From Thermococcus peptonophilus (lineage in GTDB: Archaea; Methanobacteriota_B; Thermococci; Thermococcales; Thermococcaceae): 64,000 nt of DNA. The stretch lies in the NCBI RefSeq assembly GCF_001592435.1, contig NZ_CP014750.1:1240001-1304000 (forward strand). Direction: 5' to 3'. Below are positions 16,561 through 24,687 of the stretch, piece by piece (within the stretch, counting starts at the first letter, position 1; every line of letters starts with the position of its first letter). The position numbers were made by a program, and so were the translations under genes. The notes under the pieces are model-generated. The model saw only the letters and a list, made by a program, of their open reading frames with translations, was not told the DNA's origin and did not search any database.

Positions 16561-17580
16561 ATGTTCACGAAATCACTCCACTATATTCGGATACTTTTTA
16601 AAACAATAAGGCATGTAAGGACATCAAAGAATGTTTTCCTTAACTATCTTGGGCTGACTCAAACATGTAGGGTTGTCTGTAGGAATGGTCTTGATCTTGG
16701 AACTTGGACAAAGAAAGATTATCAACTCTTAGAAATAATTCCTGCCCTATGTATCTTGAGTGAATATGGCTTTGAAGTCAAGCGAACTACAACTGGTGTG
16801 TCAGTTAATAATATTGAATTTAGATTACCCTCTAGGAGGGGTGCAATACTAAACTTACTACGCTTAATTAGGACATTAAATCCTGTCAGATTGCATCAGG
16901 AGGGTACTAATGTTTACATAACTTTTCCATATAATGGGAAGGAAGTAATTTTTCAATGCGATCCATCTCTTGGTCTATTTGGAACTTTGTGGGAGATATT
17001 TGGGGAATGTGAATACTGTGGAATTGATGTGAACAGGAAATACATCTTGGACATCGGGGCATTTGTTGGAGATAGTAGTATCTACTTTGCATTACAAGGC
17101 GCTAAAAAAGTGTATGCCATAGAGCCAAATCCCTACCTGTTCCCAATATTGGTTGATAATATACATCTCAATAAGTTGGATAATGTTATATGCCCTTACA
17201 ATCTCGCATTATCTGATTTAAACGGGAACCTTGAGTTTTTTATTGATAAATTCTCCTATGCCCGCTCTGGGATTTACAAGTGGGGAGAAGATAGCTCCGA
17301 GGAAGTGATTAGAGTCCCTGTTGTGGATATAGCGAGGTTCCTAAGGGAGCATCCTGCTGATGTACTCAAAGTAGACTGTGAAGGGTGTGAATATTCCGTT
17401 ATCCCTCGCCTAATAGATTCGGGATATATAAAAAACATTGAGGCAATGATATTGGAAGTGCACAAAATAGGAAATTATGTGCCTATGGAGCTGGTTACTC
17501 TGCTAAAGCAACATGGTTTGGTAGCAACAAAAAGAAGGGACGATAAAACCCTAATCGTGTCGTTTTACAATAAACGATAA
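16561..17580 (+). CDS. FkbM-family methyltransferase
   Basis: A 339-residue protein with an N-terminal part of about 155 residues that I do not recognise and a C-terminal SAM-dependent methyltransferase. 'ILDIGAFVGDSSIYFALQGA' is motif I, 'VYAIEPNPYLFPILVDNI' is motif II, and 'DVLKVDCEGCEYSVI' is the FkbM signature. FkbM proteins methylate sugar or polyketide hydroxyls, so O-methylation of a glycan sugar fits here. It starts two bases after the GT2 stop. Its last 30 bases overlap the convergent flippase gene. Confidence 0.85.
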   Translation: MFTKSLHYIRILFKTIRHVRTSKNVFLNYLGLTQTCRVVCRNGLDLGTWTKKDYQLLEIIPALCILSEYGFEVKRTTTGVSVNNIEFRLPSRRGAILNLLRLIRTLNPVRLHQEGTNVYITFPYNGKEVIFQCDPSLGLFGTLWEIFGECEYCGIDVNRKYILDIGAFVGDSSIYFALQGAKKVYAIEPNPYLFPILVDNIHLNKLDNVICPYNLALSDLNGNLEFFIDKFSYARSGIYKWGEDSSEEVIRVPVVDIARFLREHPADVLKVDCEGCEYSVIPRLIDSGYIKNIEAMILEVHKIGNYVPMELVTLLKQHGLVATKRRDDKTLIVSFYNKR

Positions 17581-18780
17581 ACACGTCATTATCCCCTGGC
17601 TTATTACTGTGGCTATTGCTGCTCCCTCTGCACCATACTGCGTTATTAAGAAAAAATTAAGAAGTACATTGATTAGAGCTGTGCCTCCTGCTATTTTTGT
17701 AAAACTCAGCTCTCTTCCTGTTGCGCTCAAAAAACTCCCAAATAAAGAGTTTAAAAACATAAATGGAAGAGCAAAGGCGAGTATTTTCAGGATAGAGATG
17801 CTCTCAAAAAATTCTTCACCAAAAACTGTCCTAATACCAAACCCCGAAAAGGCATAGTATCCGACTGCCCCAGAAATTCCAAGTCCTAGGAGCATTTGAA
17901 AGCTCTTCTTAAATAGCAATTCGAGCGTTTTTTGGTCCTCTATGTGAAGCCTTGCCATTGATGGCATTGTGATAGAGATAACTATGCCTGGAACAAAGAG
18001 AGAAACCTCGACTAGCGTATATGCAGCTCTATAAATTCCAGTCTCATAATCTCCTTTCATCAGACTCAGCATCACCATGTCCGTTCTGTAATAAATTAAT
18101 GAAAAAAATCCGATAAGCCAGAAGGGATATGATTTCTTCAGAAGATAAATCCATATTTGCGGTTTAAATCGAATACTAATTCTATTGACAAATCTAGCGC
18201 CCCATACCGTCCTCATAGAATCTCTTATTATGTAGCCAATAAGGAGCATGATTATGAATAACGGGAGACGTTTATAAAAGTAAAGAACCGTTCCACCAAC
18301 AAAAAATGCCCAAATTCTTTCAACAGTTCTTGCTATTGCTTCGTACTTGGTCACTTCATAGGCATACATAAGTCGTACAAACACTAATGAGACCCATGTA
18401 AACATAGCTTCAGCCCCGACTATTACTATGAGCGCCTTGATCCCCCTAGGCTTTGGAAGGATGAAAGTTAGAGCAATTATAATGATAAAGTTAACTAGCG
18501 CAAGGACAACCTTAAGCCCCAGCACACCCGGAAGAAGCTCATCGGCTTTACTCCTATCTCTTGCAACCTCTCGCATGAAGTAGTAGCTAACTCCTAAATC
18601 TGAAAAAATTCCCAGAAGTCCAACGTAGTAAAAGATGAAGGAGTACTGGCCAAGTCCCTCTGGTCCGAGAGTTCTACTAAGAATGACTATCACACCGTAG
18701 GCCAAGAGCTTTGAGATAATCTCTGCACCGAATAACCAGCCAGCATTTTTTATCAGTTTCGATTTTAAACTATCTGCCAT
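17551..18780 (-). CDS. Polysaccharide flippase (Wzx-like), second copy
   Basis: A 409-residue MOP-superfamily transporter with about 12-14 hydrophobic helices. 'SRTLGPEGLGQYSFIFYYV' near the N-terminus and 'GVSYYFMREVAR' are typical of Wzx. The frame is open from a TTG at 18792, but the ATG at 18780 fits better with the upstream T-rich promoter region. It closes the A+T-rich glycan set (14.4-18.8 kb) and is not a close copy of the flippase at 1-1421. Its 3' end overlaps the FkbM gene by 30 bases. Confidence 0.88.
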   Translation of the reverse strand: MADSLKSKLIKNAGWLFGAEIISKLLAYGVIVILSRTLGPEGLGQYSFIFYYVGLLGIFSDLGVSYYFMREVARDRSKADELLPGVLGLKVVLALVNFIIIIALTFILPKPRGIKALIVIVGAEAMFTWVSLVFVRLMYAYEVTKYEAIARTVERIWAFFVGGTVLYFYKRLPLFIIMLLIGYIIRDSMRTVWGARFVNRISIRFKPQIWIYLLKKSYPFWLIGFFSLIYYRTDMVMLSLMKGDYETGIYRAAYTLVEVSLFVPGIVISITMPSMARLHIEDQKTLELLFKKSFQMLLGLGISGAVGYYAFSGFGIRTVFGEEFFESISILKILAFALPFMFLNSLFGSFLSATGRELSFTKIAGGTALINVLLNFFLITQYGAEGAAIATVISQGIMTCLSFIVKRHD

Positions 18781-18896
18781 TGCAATTTCCAATGGAAACT
18801 GAAAAATTAAAAACTTATTGCCCTTTTTTGTGTTTTAAAATAAAGTTCTACTTTAGCTCGGTGCTCTGGCACTTCTTGCTGTCTAGTAAGTGTGCT

Positions 18897-19640
18897 TCAA
18901 CTTAATGATCTTACTACTGTGAAAATTCCTATTACTAGAATTATCACGTTTATAAGCTTCTTAAGCTTCTCCCCATTTGTGATTGAGTTTAGATGCGTGC
19001 CCAGATAAACTCCCGGAAGCGTCCCGGCAGTCAGAAGAAGGGCCAGATGATAGTCAACGCTCCCAAAGGCAGCATGGTTCAGAAATCCCATCAGTGAAAG
19101 TGCCAGGCCGTAGAGAAGAGAAACCCCAACTACCTCCTTTGGATCTACCCTCGCAACGTTCATGAGGGCAAAGCTCACTATAACCCCCGCCCCAACCGAT
19201 GTGAACTGGATTATCAGACCTGTAATGAATCCGAGGAGATAAACGTACTTCCACTCTCTCTTTACAGGGATGTGAAGCTCCCCCTTGAAAAGGCTTAGAG
19301 TGGCTGTAATGACCAAAATTATGCCGAGGAGGAGCGTGAGATAGTCATCTATCGAGTATTCCTCTAGCTTCTTCAACACAACGGCTCCGAGGATTACCGC
19401 GGGGATTCCACCGGCTATGAGCCTAGAGGCTATGTCGTGCCTTATCTTTCCTTTTCTGCCCTGGAAGAATATCCCAAAGATTCTGGTGATTGTTGCGTAG
19501 AGAAGATCAGTCCCCACCGCCGTTAGAGGCTCAACACCGAGGAAGATGAGGGAGGGCGTCATCAGAGCCCCACCGCCAACCCCAGTAAGGCCAACGAGGA
19601 AGCCCACTAAAAGGCCGAGCCCGACGAAGATCAGTTCCAA
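18897..19640 (-). CDS. TauE/SafE-family sulfite or organosulfur exporter
   Basis: A 247-residue membrane protein with about eight helices in two repeats. 'GVGGGALMTPSLIFLGVEP' near the N-terminus and 'SVGAGVIVSFALMNVARVDP' in the second half are the paired TauE/SafE signatures. The start is a TTG with GGAGGG before it. It is the last gene of the sulfate-activation operon, so transport of sulfate, sulfite or a related anion is likely. The direction of transport is not visible. Confidence 0.87.
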   Translation of the reverse strand: MELIFVGLGLLVGFLVGLTGVGGGALMTPSLIFLGVEPLTAVGTDLLYATITRIFGIFFQGRKGKIRHDIASRLIAGGIPAVILGAVVLKKLEEYSIDDYLTLLLGIILVITATLSLFKGELHIPVKREWKYVYLLGFITGLIIQFTSVGAGVIVSFALMNVARVDPKEVVGVSLLYGLALSLMGFLNHAAFGSVDYHLALLLTAGTLPGVYLGTHLNSITNGEKLKKLINVIILVIGIFTVVRSLS

Positions 19641-19658
19641 CGCCCTCCCCCCATAACC

Positions 19659-20213
19659 TCAAGGCAGATAGCCAAGCTCTTTAGCTTTCTGGATCACTGC
19701 TTCAACTTCTTCTTCAGGCGTCATCTTTGAGGAATCAACCTTCACCTCTGGGTTCTCGGGCTCCTCATAAACTCCATCATAGCCTGTTAGGCCCTTTATC
19801 TCTCCCCTCAACGCTTTCGCGTAAAGGCCCTTCGGGTCGCGCTGGATTCTAACCTCAAGGGGGGCATAGACGTAGACCTCTATGAAGTTTCCTATCTCCT
19901 TTCTCGCGTACTCTCTGACTGCCTTGTAGGGCGAGATAAGGGAAACGATAGCGATGACACCGTTCCTGCTTAGGAGCTTTGCCATGTAGATAACTACACG
20001 GTTGTGCATCTCCCTCGCTTCCTTGGAGAAGCCAAGCTCCGGGTAGAGGGTCTTCCTTATCGTATCCCCATCGAGAATCTCGACGCGGTAGCCAATCTCC
20101 CTTAACCTCTTGGCGAGCTTGACCGCTAAGGTTGTCTTTCCTGCACCGCTTGGACCTGTGAGCCAGATCGTGAAGCCCTTTTCTAAGTTTTTAGTTTTCT
20201 CCAATTTTTGCAC
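19659..20213 (-). CDS. cysC: Adenylylsulfate (APS) kinase
   Basis: Phosphorylates APS to PAPS with ATP. The 184-residue protein has the P-loop GPSGAGKTT (20-28), 'EILDGDTIRKTLYPELGFS' (the D-G-D APS-binding segment), 'ISPYKAVREYARKEI' and 'DPKGLYAKALRGEIKGLTG', all CysC hallmarks. The start is GTG. Sat, which makes APS, lies three kilobases upstream on the same strand, so the pair makes PAPS. No PAPS reductase is visible nearby. Confidence 0.93.
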   Translation of the reverse strand: MQKLEKTKNLEKGFTIWLTGPSGAGKTTLAVKLAKRLREIGYRVEILDGDTIRKTLYPELGFSKEAREMHNRVVIYMAKLLSRNGVIAIVSLISPYKAVREYARKEIGNFIEVYVYAPLEVRIQRDPKGLYAKALRGEIKGLTGYDGVYEEPENPEVKVDSSKMTPEEEVEAVIQKAKELGYLP

Positions 20214-20228
20214 TCTCCTTCTGTTTTA

Positions 20229-20444
20229 TCACTGGGCAAGTGCCTTCTCGACCTTAAAGGTTATCTCATCCAGAGGGCTGGAATGTGTCCTAACTGACGC
20301 GTTTATTATCTCAATGCCTACTATTTCCCCGTTCTCCCCGTAATCTATGAGAATCCCCTCTTCCACCTCAACAGTCTCAACTATCCTCGCGTTGGAGAAT
20401 TTAATGTACATAACATCATGAACAGGGTCGTAGGTTATTCTCAT
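20229..20444 (-). CDS. DUF2283-like small protein
   Basis: A 71-residue protein starting MRITYDPVHDVMYIKFSN, with 'ILIDYGENGEIVGIEIINAS' in the middle. This beta-rich pattern is the DUF2283 family. It begins one base after the upstream DUF4258-like gene ends. DUF4258/DUF2283 neighbours are suspected toxin-antitoxin pairs in several prokaryotes. The function here is unproven. Confidence 0.75.
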   Translation of the reverse strand: MRITYDPVHDVMYIKFSNARIVETVEVEEGILIDYGENGEIVGIEIINASVRTHSSPLDEITFKVEKALAQ

Positions 20445-20687
20445 TCACTCACCCCCATATTTCTTGAGCTTTGACGTTATGTATGCCGTAACTACGACGA
20501 TGTTTTCTCCATCTTCCTCATAAATAACCCTAACGACTTTCCCGTTGATGTTCTTCTGCGCAACTTTTCTGCCGAGGTAACCTTCAATAACCTTGTCGGG
20601 ATGCTTCAGCGTGTCTTCCACCAGTTCCTTTGGGATGCCCCTCTCTTCCATTCTTGCAAGTGCGTGGGGAATGTACTTTATGTGCAT
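20445..20687 (-). CDS. DUF4258-like small protein, candidate toxin
   Basis: An 80-residue protein: 'PHALARMEERGIPKELVEDTL' followed by 'HPDKVIEGYLGRKVAQK' and 'VVRVIYEEDGENIVVVTAY'. The H-A-x-x-R-M-x-x-R-G-I pattern and the closing strands are DUF4258, whose fold resembles small RNase toxins. It is immediately followed by the DUF2283-like gene. Its place inside the sulfate operon suggests an operon-embedded toxin-antitoxin pair; this is inference. Confidence 0.72.
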   Translation of the reverse strand: MHIKYIPHALARMEERGIPKELVEDTLKHPDKVIEGYLGRKVAQKNINGKVVRVIYEEDGENIVVVTAYITSKLKKYGGE

Positions 20688-20691
20688 GCTC

Positions 20692-22137
20692 TCACCAAGT
20701 TATAATGCTCTTTCCCCTCAAGGCCTCGGCCTTCTCCCTGAGGCCGAAGAGCGTCAGCAGGGTTGGTGCAACGTTGTATATCGTCAGCTGTGTCTCCTTT
20801 GGCTCATCAAAGCCAGGCAGGTACATCGAGAACACGCCCACCTCGGAGTGGTTTGCATCGTCAGGCCCCGTGTCGTTCTCTGGCAGATAGTTGCTCGGAT
20901 GCCCCACCGTCCCAGCGGCACGCCAGTTGAGGTCGTCGAAGTAAACCATTATGTCGGGCTTGTTACCCCGTGCAACGGGGTAGATGTCCTCGGGGAAGAA
21001 AACCCTGTTGTTCCACTTCTCCCCGTTAGGCCCGCGGATTGATCTAATCTGCTCCGCCACCTCTTCCCTGACCTCGTCGAACCTCGACTTGGGAACCTTC
21101 CCGAATAGCTCCCTCCCCTTGACGTTCAGGAAGACCCTGGAGTAGTAGCCGCCCCACCCCCAGGCGGTTGTTTCCTTCCAGTCCACCTTTATCTGCTCGA
21201 AGCGCTTGACCTTCCCGTCGTGGAGAACCTCCGGGTTCCTGACCTTGAGAAGGCCCTCTTCGGCCAGCCACTGGTTGACAGCGAAGTTGCCGTGCATCCC
21301 CTTTATACCGTGGTCGGAAACGATAAAGACGGCCGTCTCGTCGAGGTCAATGAGCTTAAGCGTCTCCCCAATCTCCTTGTCGAGGAGCTTCCAGTAGTCC
21401 GGGATGACGTCTTCGTACCTGTTCCCCTTCCCCGGGTAGAGGTGGTGGTTCGGGTCGAAGTAGCGCCAGAAGGCGTGGTGAACCCTGTCGAGGCCGATCT
21501 CAACGAAGTGGAAGTAGTCCCACTCCTTCTCCTGGAGCAGGTATCTAATGACCTCAAAGCGCTTCTCCGTCATCTCCCAGAGGCCTTCCTTAACTTCGTC
21601 CTTGGCCTCCTTCCTGAAGGGGACGTCGAAGATGTATTCTCCAACGAGGCGCTCTATCTCGCCCTTAAGCTCCTTTGGATAGGTGTAATCAACGCTCGCG
21701 TCGGGTGTTATGAAACAACTCACGAGGTGGCCGTTGATTGGCTTCGGGGGATATGTGGGAGGGACGCCGACTATAATGGATTTCTTGCCGACTTCACCGA
21801 GGTAGTCCCATACCGTTGGCTCCTTCACCTTCTTGCTGTGGGCTATCCAGTATTCGGTGTAGGAGTGCCCCTTCCTGTGCCTGAAGCCGTAGAGCCCGAG
21901 CTCGCCGGGGGTCTTTCCGGTTACCATCACCATCCACATGGGTATGGTTATCGCCGGAATCCCGGTCTTCATTGGGCCGTGGATTGACCTCTCGATGAGC
22001 CTCCTCAGGTTCGGCAGTTCGTCGTAGAACTTTCCGAAGAGAAGCTCAGGGGGAGCCGAATCGAGACCTATAACGAAGACCTTCCTGGTCTCCTCCATTC
22101 CCTCCCTAACCTTCTTCTCAAACTCCACCTTTCTCAC
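20692..22137 (-). CDS. Alkaline phosphatase superfamily phosphodiesterase-like protein
   Basis: A 481-residue cytosolic-looking protein. 'VFVIGLDSAPPELLFGKF' is the first metal site, 'AITIPMWMVMVTGKTPGELG' carries the Thr nucleophile, and 'VFIVSDHGIKGMHG' and 'DDANHSEVGVFSMY' hold the remaining metal ligands, as in type I phosphodiesterase/nucleotide pyrophosphatase proteins. The GTG start overlaps the stop of the DHH gene, so the two are translationally coupled. In a PAPS-making operon it might act on APS, PAPS or a sulfated or phosphorylated glycan; which one cannot be told from sequence. Confidence 0.82.
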   Translation of the reverse strand: MRKVEFEKKVREGMEETRKVFVIGLDSAPPELLFGKFYDELPNLRRLIERSIHGPMKTGIPAITIPMWMVMVTGKTPGELGLYGFRHRKGHSYTEYWIAHSKKVKEPTVWDYLGEVGKKSIIVGVPPTYPPKPINGHLVSCFITPDASVDYTYPKELKGEIERLVGEYIFDVPFRKEAKDEVKEGLWEMTEKRFEVIRYLLQEKEWDYFHFVEIGLDRVHHAFWRYFDPNHHLYPGKGNRYEDVIPDYWKLLDKEIGETLKLIDLDETAVFIVSDHGIKGMHGNFAVNQWLAEEGLLKVRNPEVLHDGKVKRFEQIKVDWKETTAWGWGGYYSRVFLNVKGRELFGKVPKSRFDEVREEVAEQIRSIRGPNGEKWNNRVFFPEDIYPVARGNKPDIMVYFDDLNWRAAGTVGHPSNYLPENDTGPDDANHSEVGVFSMYLPGFDEPKETQLTIYNVAPTLLTLFGLREKAEALRGKSIITW

Positions 22138-23192
22138 CTCAGATACTCCTCAATGATCCTAAGGGCCTCTTCAACTTTACCCCTCTCGCAGACGCAACCC
22201 AAGACCTCCCTCTTGCCGCCGGTGTTGGTACCCAGCTCCTTAAGGCGGGCTATAACTTCTCCCATGTCTATCCTCTCAGCCTCTTCCGGAGAGATGCGGA
22301 AGTATATCTGAGCTTTCCCGTGGAAGTTTCTGTTAACGACCACTGCACCCCAATAACCCATCTCCCAGACGAGCTTCCTCGCGACCTTGGAGATTATGTT
22401 AAAGGGGCTTTCGAACTCCACAAAGGCGAAGCCGTTCTTTTCCTCTACGCCTGAGACGGCGCTTTCTATTGCTTCCTTTATGGTCGTTGCCTGTTTAACC
22501 CACGGCTCGTATTCAAGGAGCTCCCTAACGTCGTGATTTAAGAGAACTCCAACGGCCTCTTCCACCGCTTCCCTGTCCATCGCGATGTAGTTTGAATCTA
22601 TCAGTTCAACGAGCCTTATGGCATCCCCCGGAGTGAGTCCTTCCCTTTTGAGGAGTTCACTAACGGTTTCAATCTCAAAGGCCTTCTCGCCAATATCTCC
22701 AACGACCCCAAGGGCGCTCCAGGCGTTCCATATCCCGAAGTACTCTGAGACGACGAGAGAGTTCGAGGGATAGTACTCACCTTCCAGTGATGGATTCACT
22801 TGCTCAACGAGCGGGTTTTTGATCTTCGGCTGGGTGTGGTGGTCGATGAAGAGCGTTGGTACTTTGACTTTCTCAACCTCGTGTGGAACGTTGAAGTCGA
22901 GGACATAGAGCTTCTTGGCCCTCTCGATTGCTTCCCATATTCTTCCATCGAAGCGAAACTCGCCGATTGGAGCGGTTAGGTTCGTGAAATCCTCAAGTTT
23001 AAGCGCGCTCACTAGGAGGGCAGCCGAGGTTATTCCGTCCGTGTCCCAGTGGTGGACGATTAGGTGCATAGGATTCTCCCCCGCTCGAGATAATCGTGCT
23101 CTCTCATCCAGAAATTCTTTCAAAACATCTCTCTTGACTTTTCTACTGAACTTTTCAACCACATCCGCTATGCCAATTTCTGGGTTTCCCAT
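22134..23192 (-). CDS. DHH-family phosphoesterase (possible PAP phosphatase/oligoribonuclease)
   Basis: A 352-residue DHH/DHHA1 protein. 'LIVHHWDTDGITSAALLVSA' is motif I (D-x-D), 'LYVLDFNVP' supplies motif II, 'FIDHHTQP' is the DHH motif, and 'NTGGKREVLGCVCERG' at the C-terminus is the GG-G substrate motif of DHHA1. NrnA-type members hydrolyse 3'-phosphoadenosine 5'-phosphate (PAP) and short oligonucleotides. Next to Sat and CysC a PAP-removing role is attractive because sulfotransfer yields PAP. The start is the ATG 23192 with GGTGAAGAGA before it. Confidence 0.85.
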   Translation of the reverse strand: MGNPEIGIADVVEKFSRKVKRDVLKEFLDERARLSRAGENPMHLIVHHWDTDGITSAALLVSALKLEDFTNLTAPIGEFRFDGRIWEAIERAKKLYVLDFNVPHEVEKVKVPTLFIDHHTQPKIKNPLVEQVNPSLEGEYYPSNSLVVSEYFGIWNAWSALGVVGDIGEKAFEIETVSELLKREGLTPGDAIRLVELIDSNYIAMDREAVEEAVGVLLNHDVRELLEYEPWVKQATTIKEAIESAVSGVEEKNGFAFVEFESPFNIISKVARKLVWEMGYWGAVVVNRNFHGKAQIYFRISPEEAERIDMGEVIARLKELGTNTGGKREVLGCVCERGKVEEALRIIEEYLR

Positions 23193-23238
23193 TCTCTTCA
23201 CCACTCAAAGAAACTAATGAACAAAGAAAACGTAAGTG

Positions 23239-24378
23239 TCATTCCACAAACGGGTTCTCGAAGCTCCTGATGACCTCGTAGACCTCGGGTCTCATCATAT
23301 ACTCCGGCGGCTGTTCGCCGGCCATTATCATCTTCCTGAGCTTGGTGCCGCTTATGTGGACGTGGAACTCCTCGCTGTGGGGGCATATCTTGGCGTTGAC
23401 CATTCCGCCGCACTTCTTGCAGTAGAAGGCCTCCCTGATGAACATCGGGGTTATGCCGAGGTCGGGGAAGTTGTCGAACATGTCCCAGGCCTCGTAGGGA
23501 CCGTAGTAGTCGCCCACACCGGCGTGGTCCCTTCCGACTATGAAGTGGGTCGCACCCATGTTCTTCCTCATGATGGCGTGGTGAATGGCCTCTCTTGGAC
23601 CAGCGTAGCGCATCTCGTAGCGGACGGTCGCGAGGGTTGCGGCGTCCTTGGGATAGTAGTGCTTGAAGAGGGCCTCATAGGCCTTGATGATAACCTCGTC
23701 CTTGTAGTCGCCCTTCTTTTTCCTTCCGAGGACTGGGTTAATGAAGAGGCCGTCGACGAAGGTGAGTGCCGCCTTCTGGACATATTCGTGGCCGACGTGG
23801 GGAGCGTTCCTCGTCTGGAATGCAACTATCGTCTTCCAGCCGAGCTCCTTGAAGAGAACTCTCGTCTCAACGGGCCTGAGAGTGTACTTGGCGAAGGGGT
23901 TCGGGAGCTCGTTGAGAAGCTCTATCTCGCCGCCGATGAGGTAGTCCCCCATCTCCATTACCCTAGCGACACCGGGGTGAGCGGGGTCATCGGTCTTGAA
24001 GACCTTCACCGCGAACTCCCTCTTGTCGTAGGTGTATATCTCCTCTACGTGCATCCTTGCTATCGGAAGGTCTCCGTGGTAGAGCAGAACCGCGTCCCCT
24101 TCCTCGAAGTCTGGCTTTTCAACGTCGAGAACTATGGGAATTGTCCATGGGGTGTCGTCGCTGAGGCGCATGTCGTGGAGGACGCTCTCAAAGTCGTCCC
24201 TCGTCAAGAAGCCCTTGAGAGGGGAATAAACGCCATGCGCGATGTTTTCCAGGTCGATCACCCGGCCGTGGTCGATCTGAACCCTTGGATACTCCTCCTG
24301 CTCGCTCAGAATCCTCTCCCTGGTCTTCGGGGCAACGATCCTTCTAACGAGCTTTCCGCCGTGGGGTTTTGAGACCAT
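23239..24378 (-). CDS. sat: Sulfate adenylyltransferase
   Basis: ATP sulfurylase: sulfate plus ATP to APS and pyrophosphate. The 379-residue protein contains QTRNAPHVGH (188-197, the nucleotide-binding QTRNPxHxxH with Ala for Pro), GRDHAG (282-287) and ISGTKLR (342-348). A zinc site is formed by C320, C323, C332 and H334, as in archaeal and Thermus-type Sat. A GGTGGTAGC site precedes the ATG. It heads the sulfate part of the operon with the DHH and CysC genes downstream. Confidence 0.96.
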   Translation of the reverse strand: MVSKPHGGKLVRRIVAPKTRERILSEQEEYPRVQIDHGRVIDLENIAHGVYSPLKGFLTRDDFESVLHDMRLSDDTPWTIPIVLDVEKPDFEEGDAVLLYHGDLPIARMHVEEIYTYDKREFAVKVFKTDDPAHPGVARVMEMGDYLIGGEIELLNELPNPFAKYTLRPVETRVLFKELGWKTIVAFQTRNAPHVGHEYVQKAALTFVDGLFINPVLGRKKKGDYKDEVIIKAYEALFKHYYPKDAATLATVRYEMRYAGPREAIHHAIMRKNMGATHFIVGRDHAGVGDYYGPYEAWDMFDNFPDLGITPMFIREAFYCKKCGGMVNAKICPHSEEFHVHISGTKLRKMIMAGEQPPEYMMRPEVYEVIRSFENPFVE

Positions 24379-24414
24379 GCTACCACCTCAGAATGACAAA
24401 AACAATGAAAAGGC

Positions 24415-24633
24415 TCAGTCAAGGTAGCCGAGGGCCCTGAGCCTCTCCTTGACCTTCTCCTCCTCTTCCTCGCTGAATACTTCCTCTTCATCCTCTTCGA
24501 GGTTCGCGAGAACCTCGCGGAGGACGTAGGTAACGTAGTCGTCAACGCTGTCGAAGCCCGTATCTTCGATCCTCTCCTTTATCTTGTCGTAGAGGCTCTT
24601 CGGGATCTTGATCTCAACCATCTGCTCGGCCAT
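24415..24633 (-). CDS. Small ribbon-helix-helix-like protein
   Basis: A 72-residue acidic protein: 'MVEIKIPKSLYDKIKERIED' then 'FDSVDDYVTYVLREVL' then a Glu-rich tail. The strand-helix-helix pattern matches CopG/ribbon-helix-helix proteins. An excellent site (GGAGGTGAGAAG) precedes it. It lies 36 bases before sat and may regulate the operon or act as an orphan antitoxin; neither is shown. Confidence 0.72.
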   Translation of the reverse strand: MAEQMVEIKIPKSLYDKIKERIEDTGFDSVDDYVTYVLREVLANLEEDEEEVFSEEEEEKVKERLRALGYLD

Positions 24634-24687
24634 CTTCTCACCTCCTTATTCCAAGTGAAAATTTTCCAAAGGAATATAAACGTTACC

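Noticed and set aside
21220-21987. 255-codon plus-strand frame opposite the phosphodiesterase-like gene
   Set aside because: Shadow of the real gene, no start signal and no recognisable domain.
23236-24372. 378-codon plus-strand frame opposite sat
   Set aside because: Sat on the other strand has all catalytic motifs. The opposite frame resembles no family.
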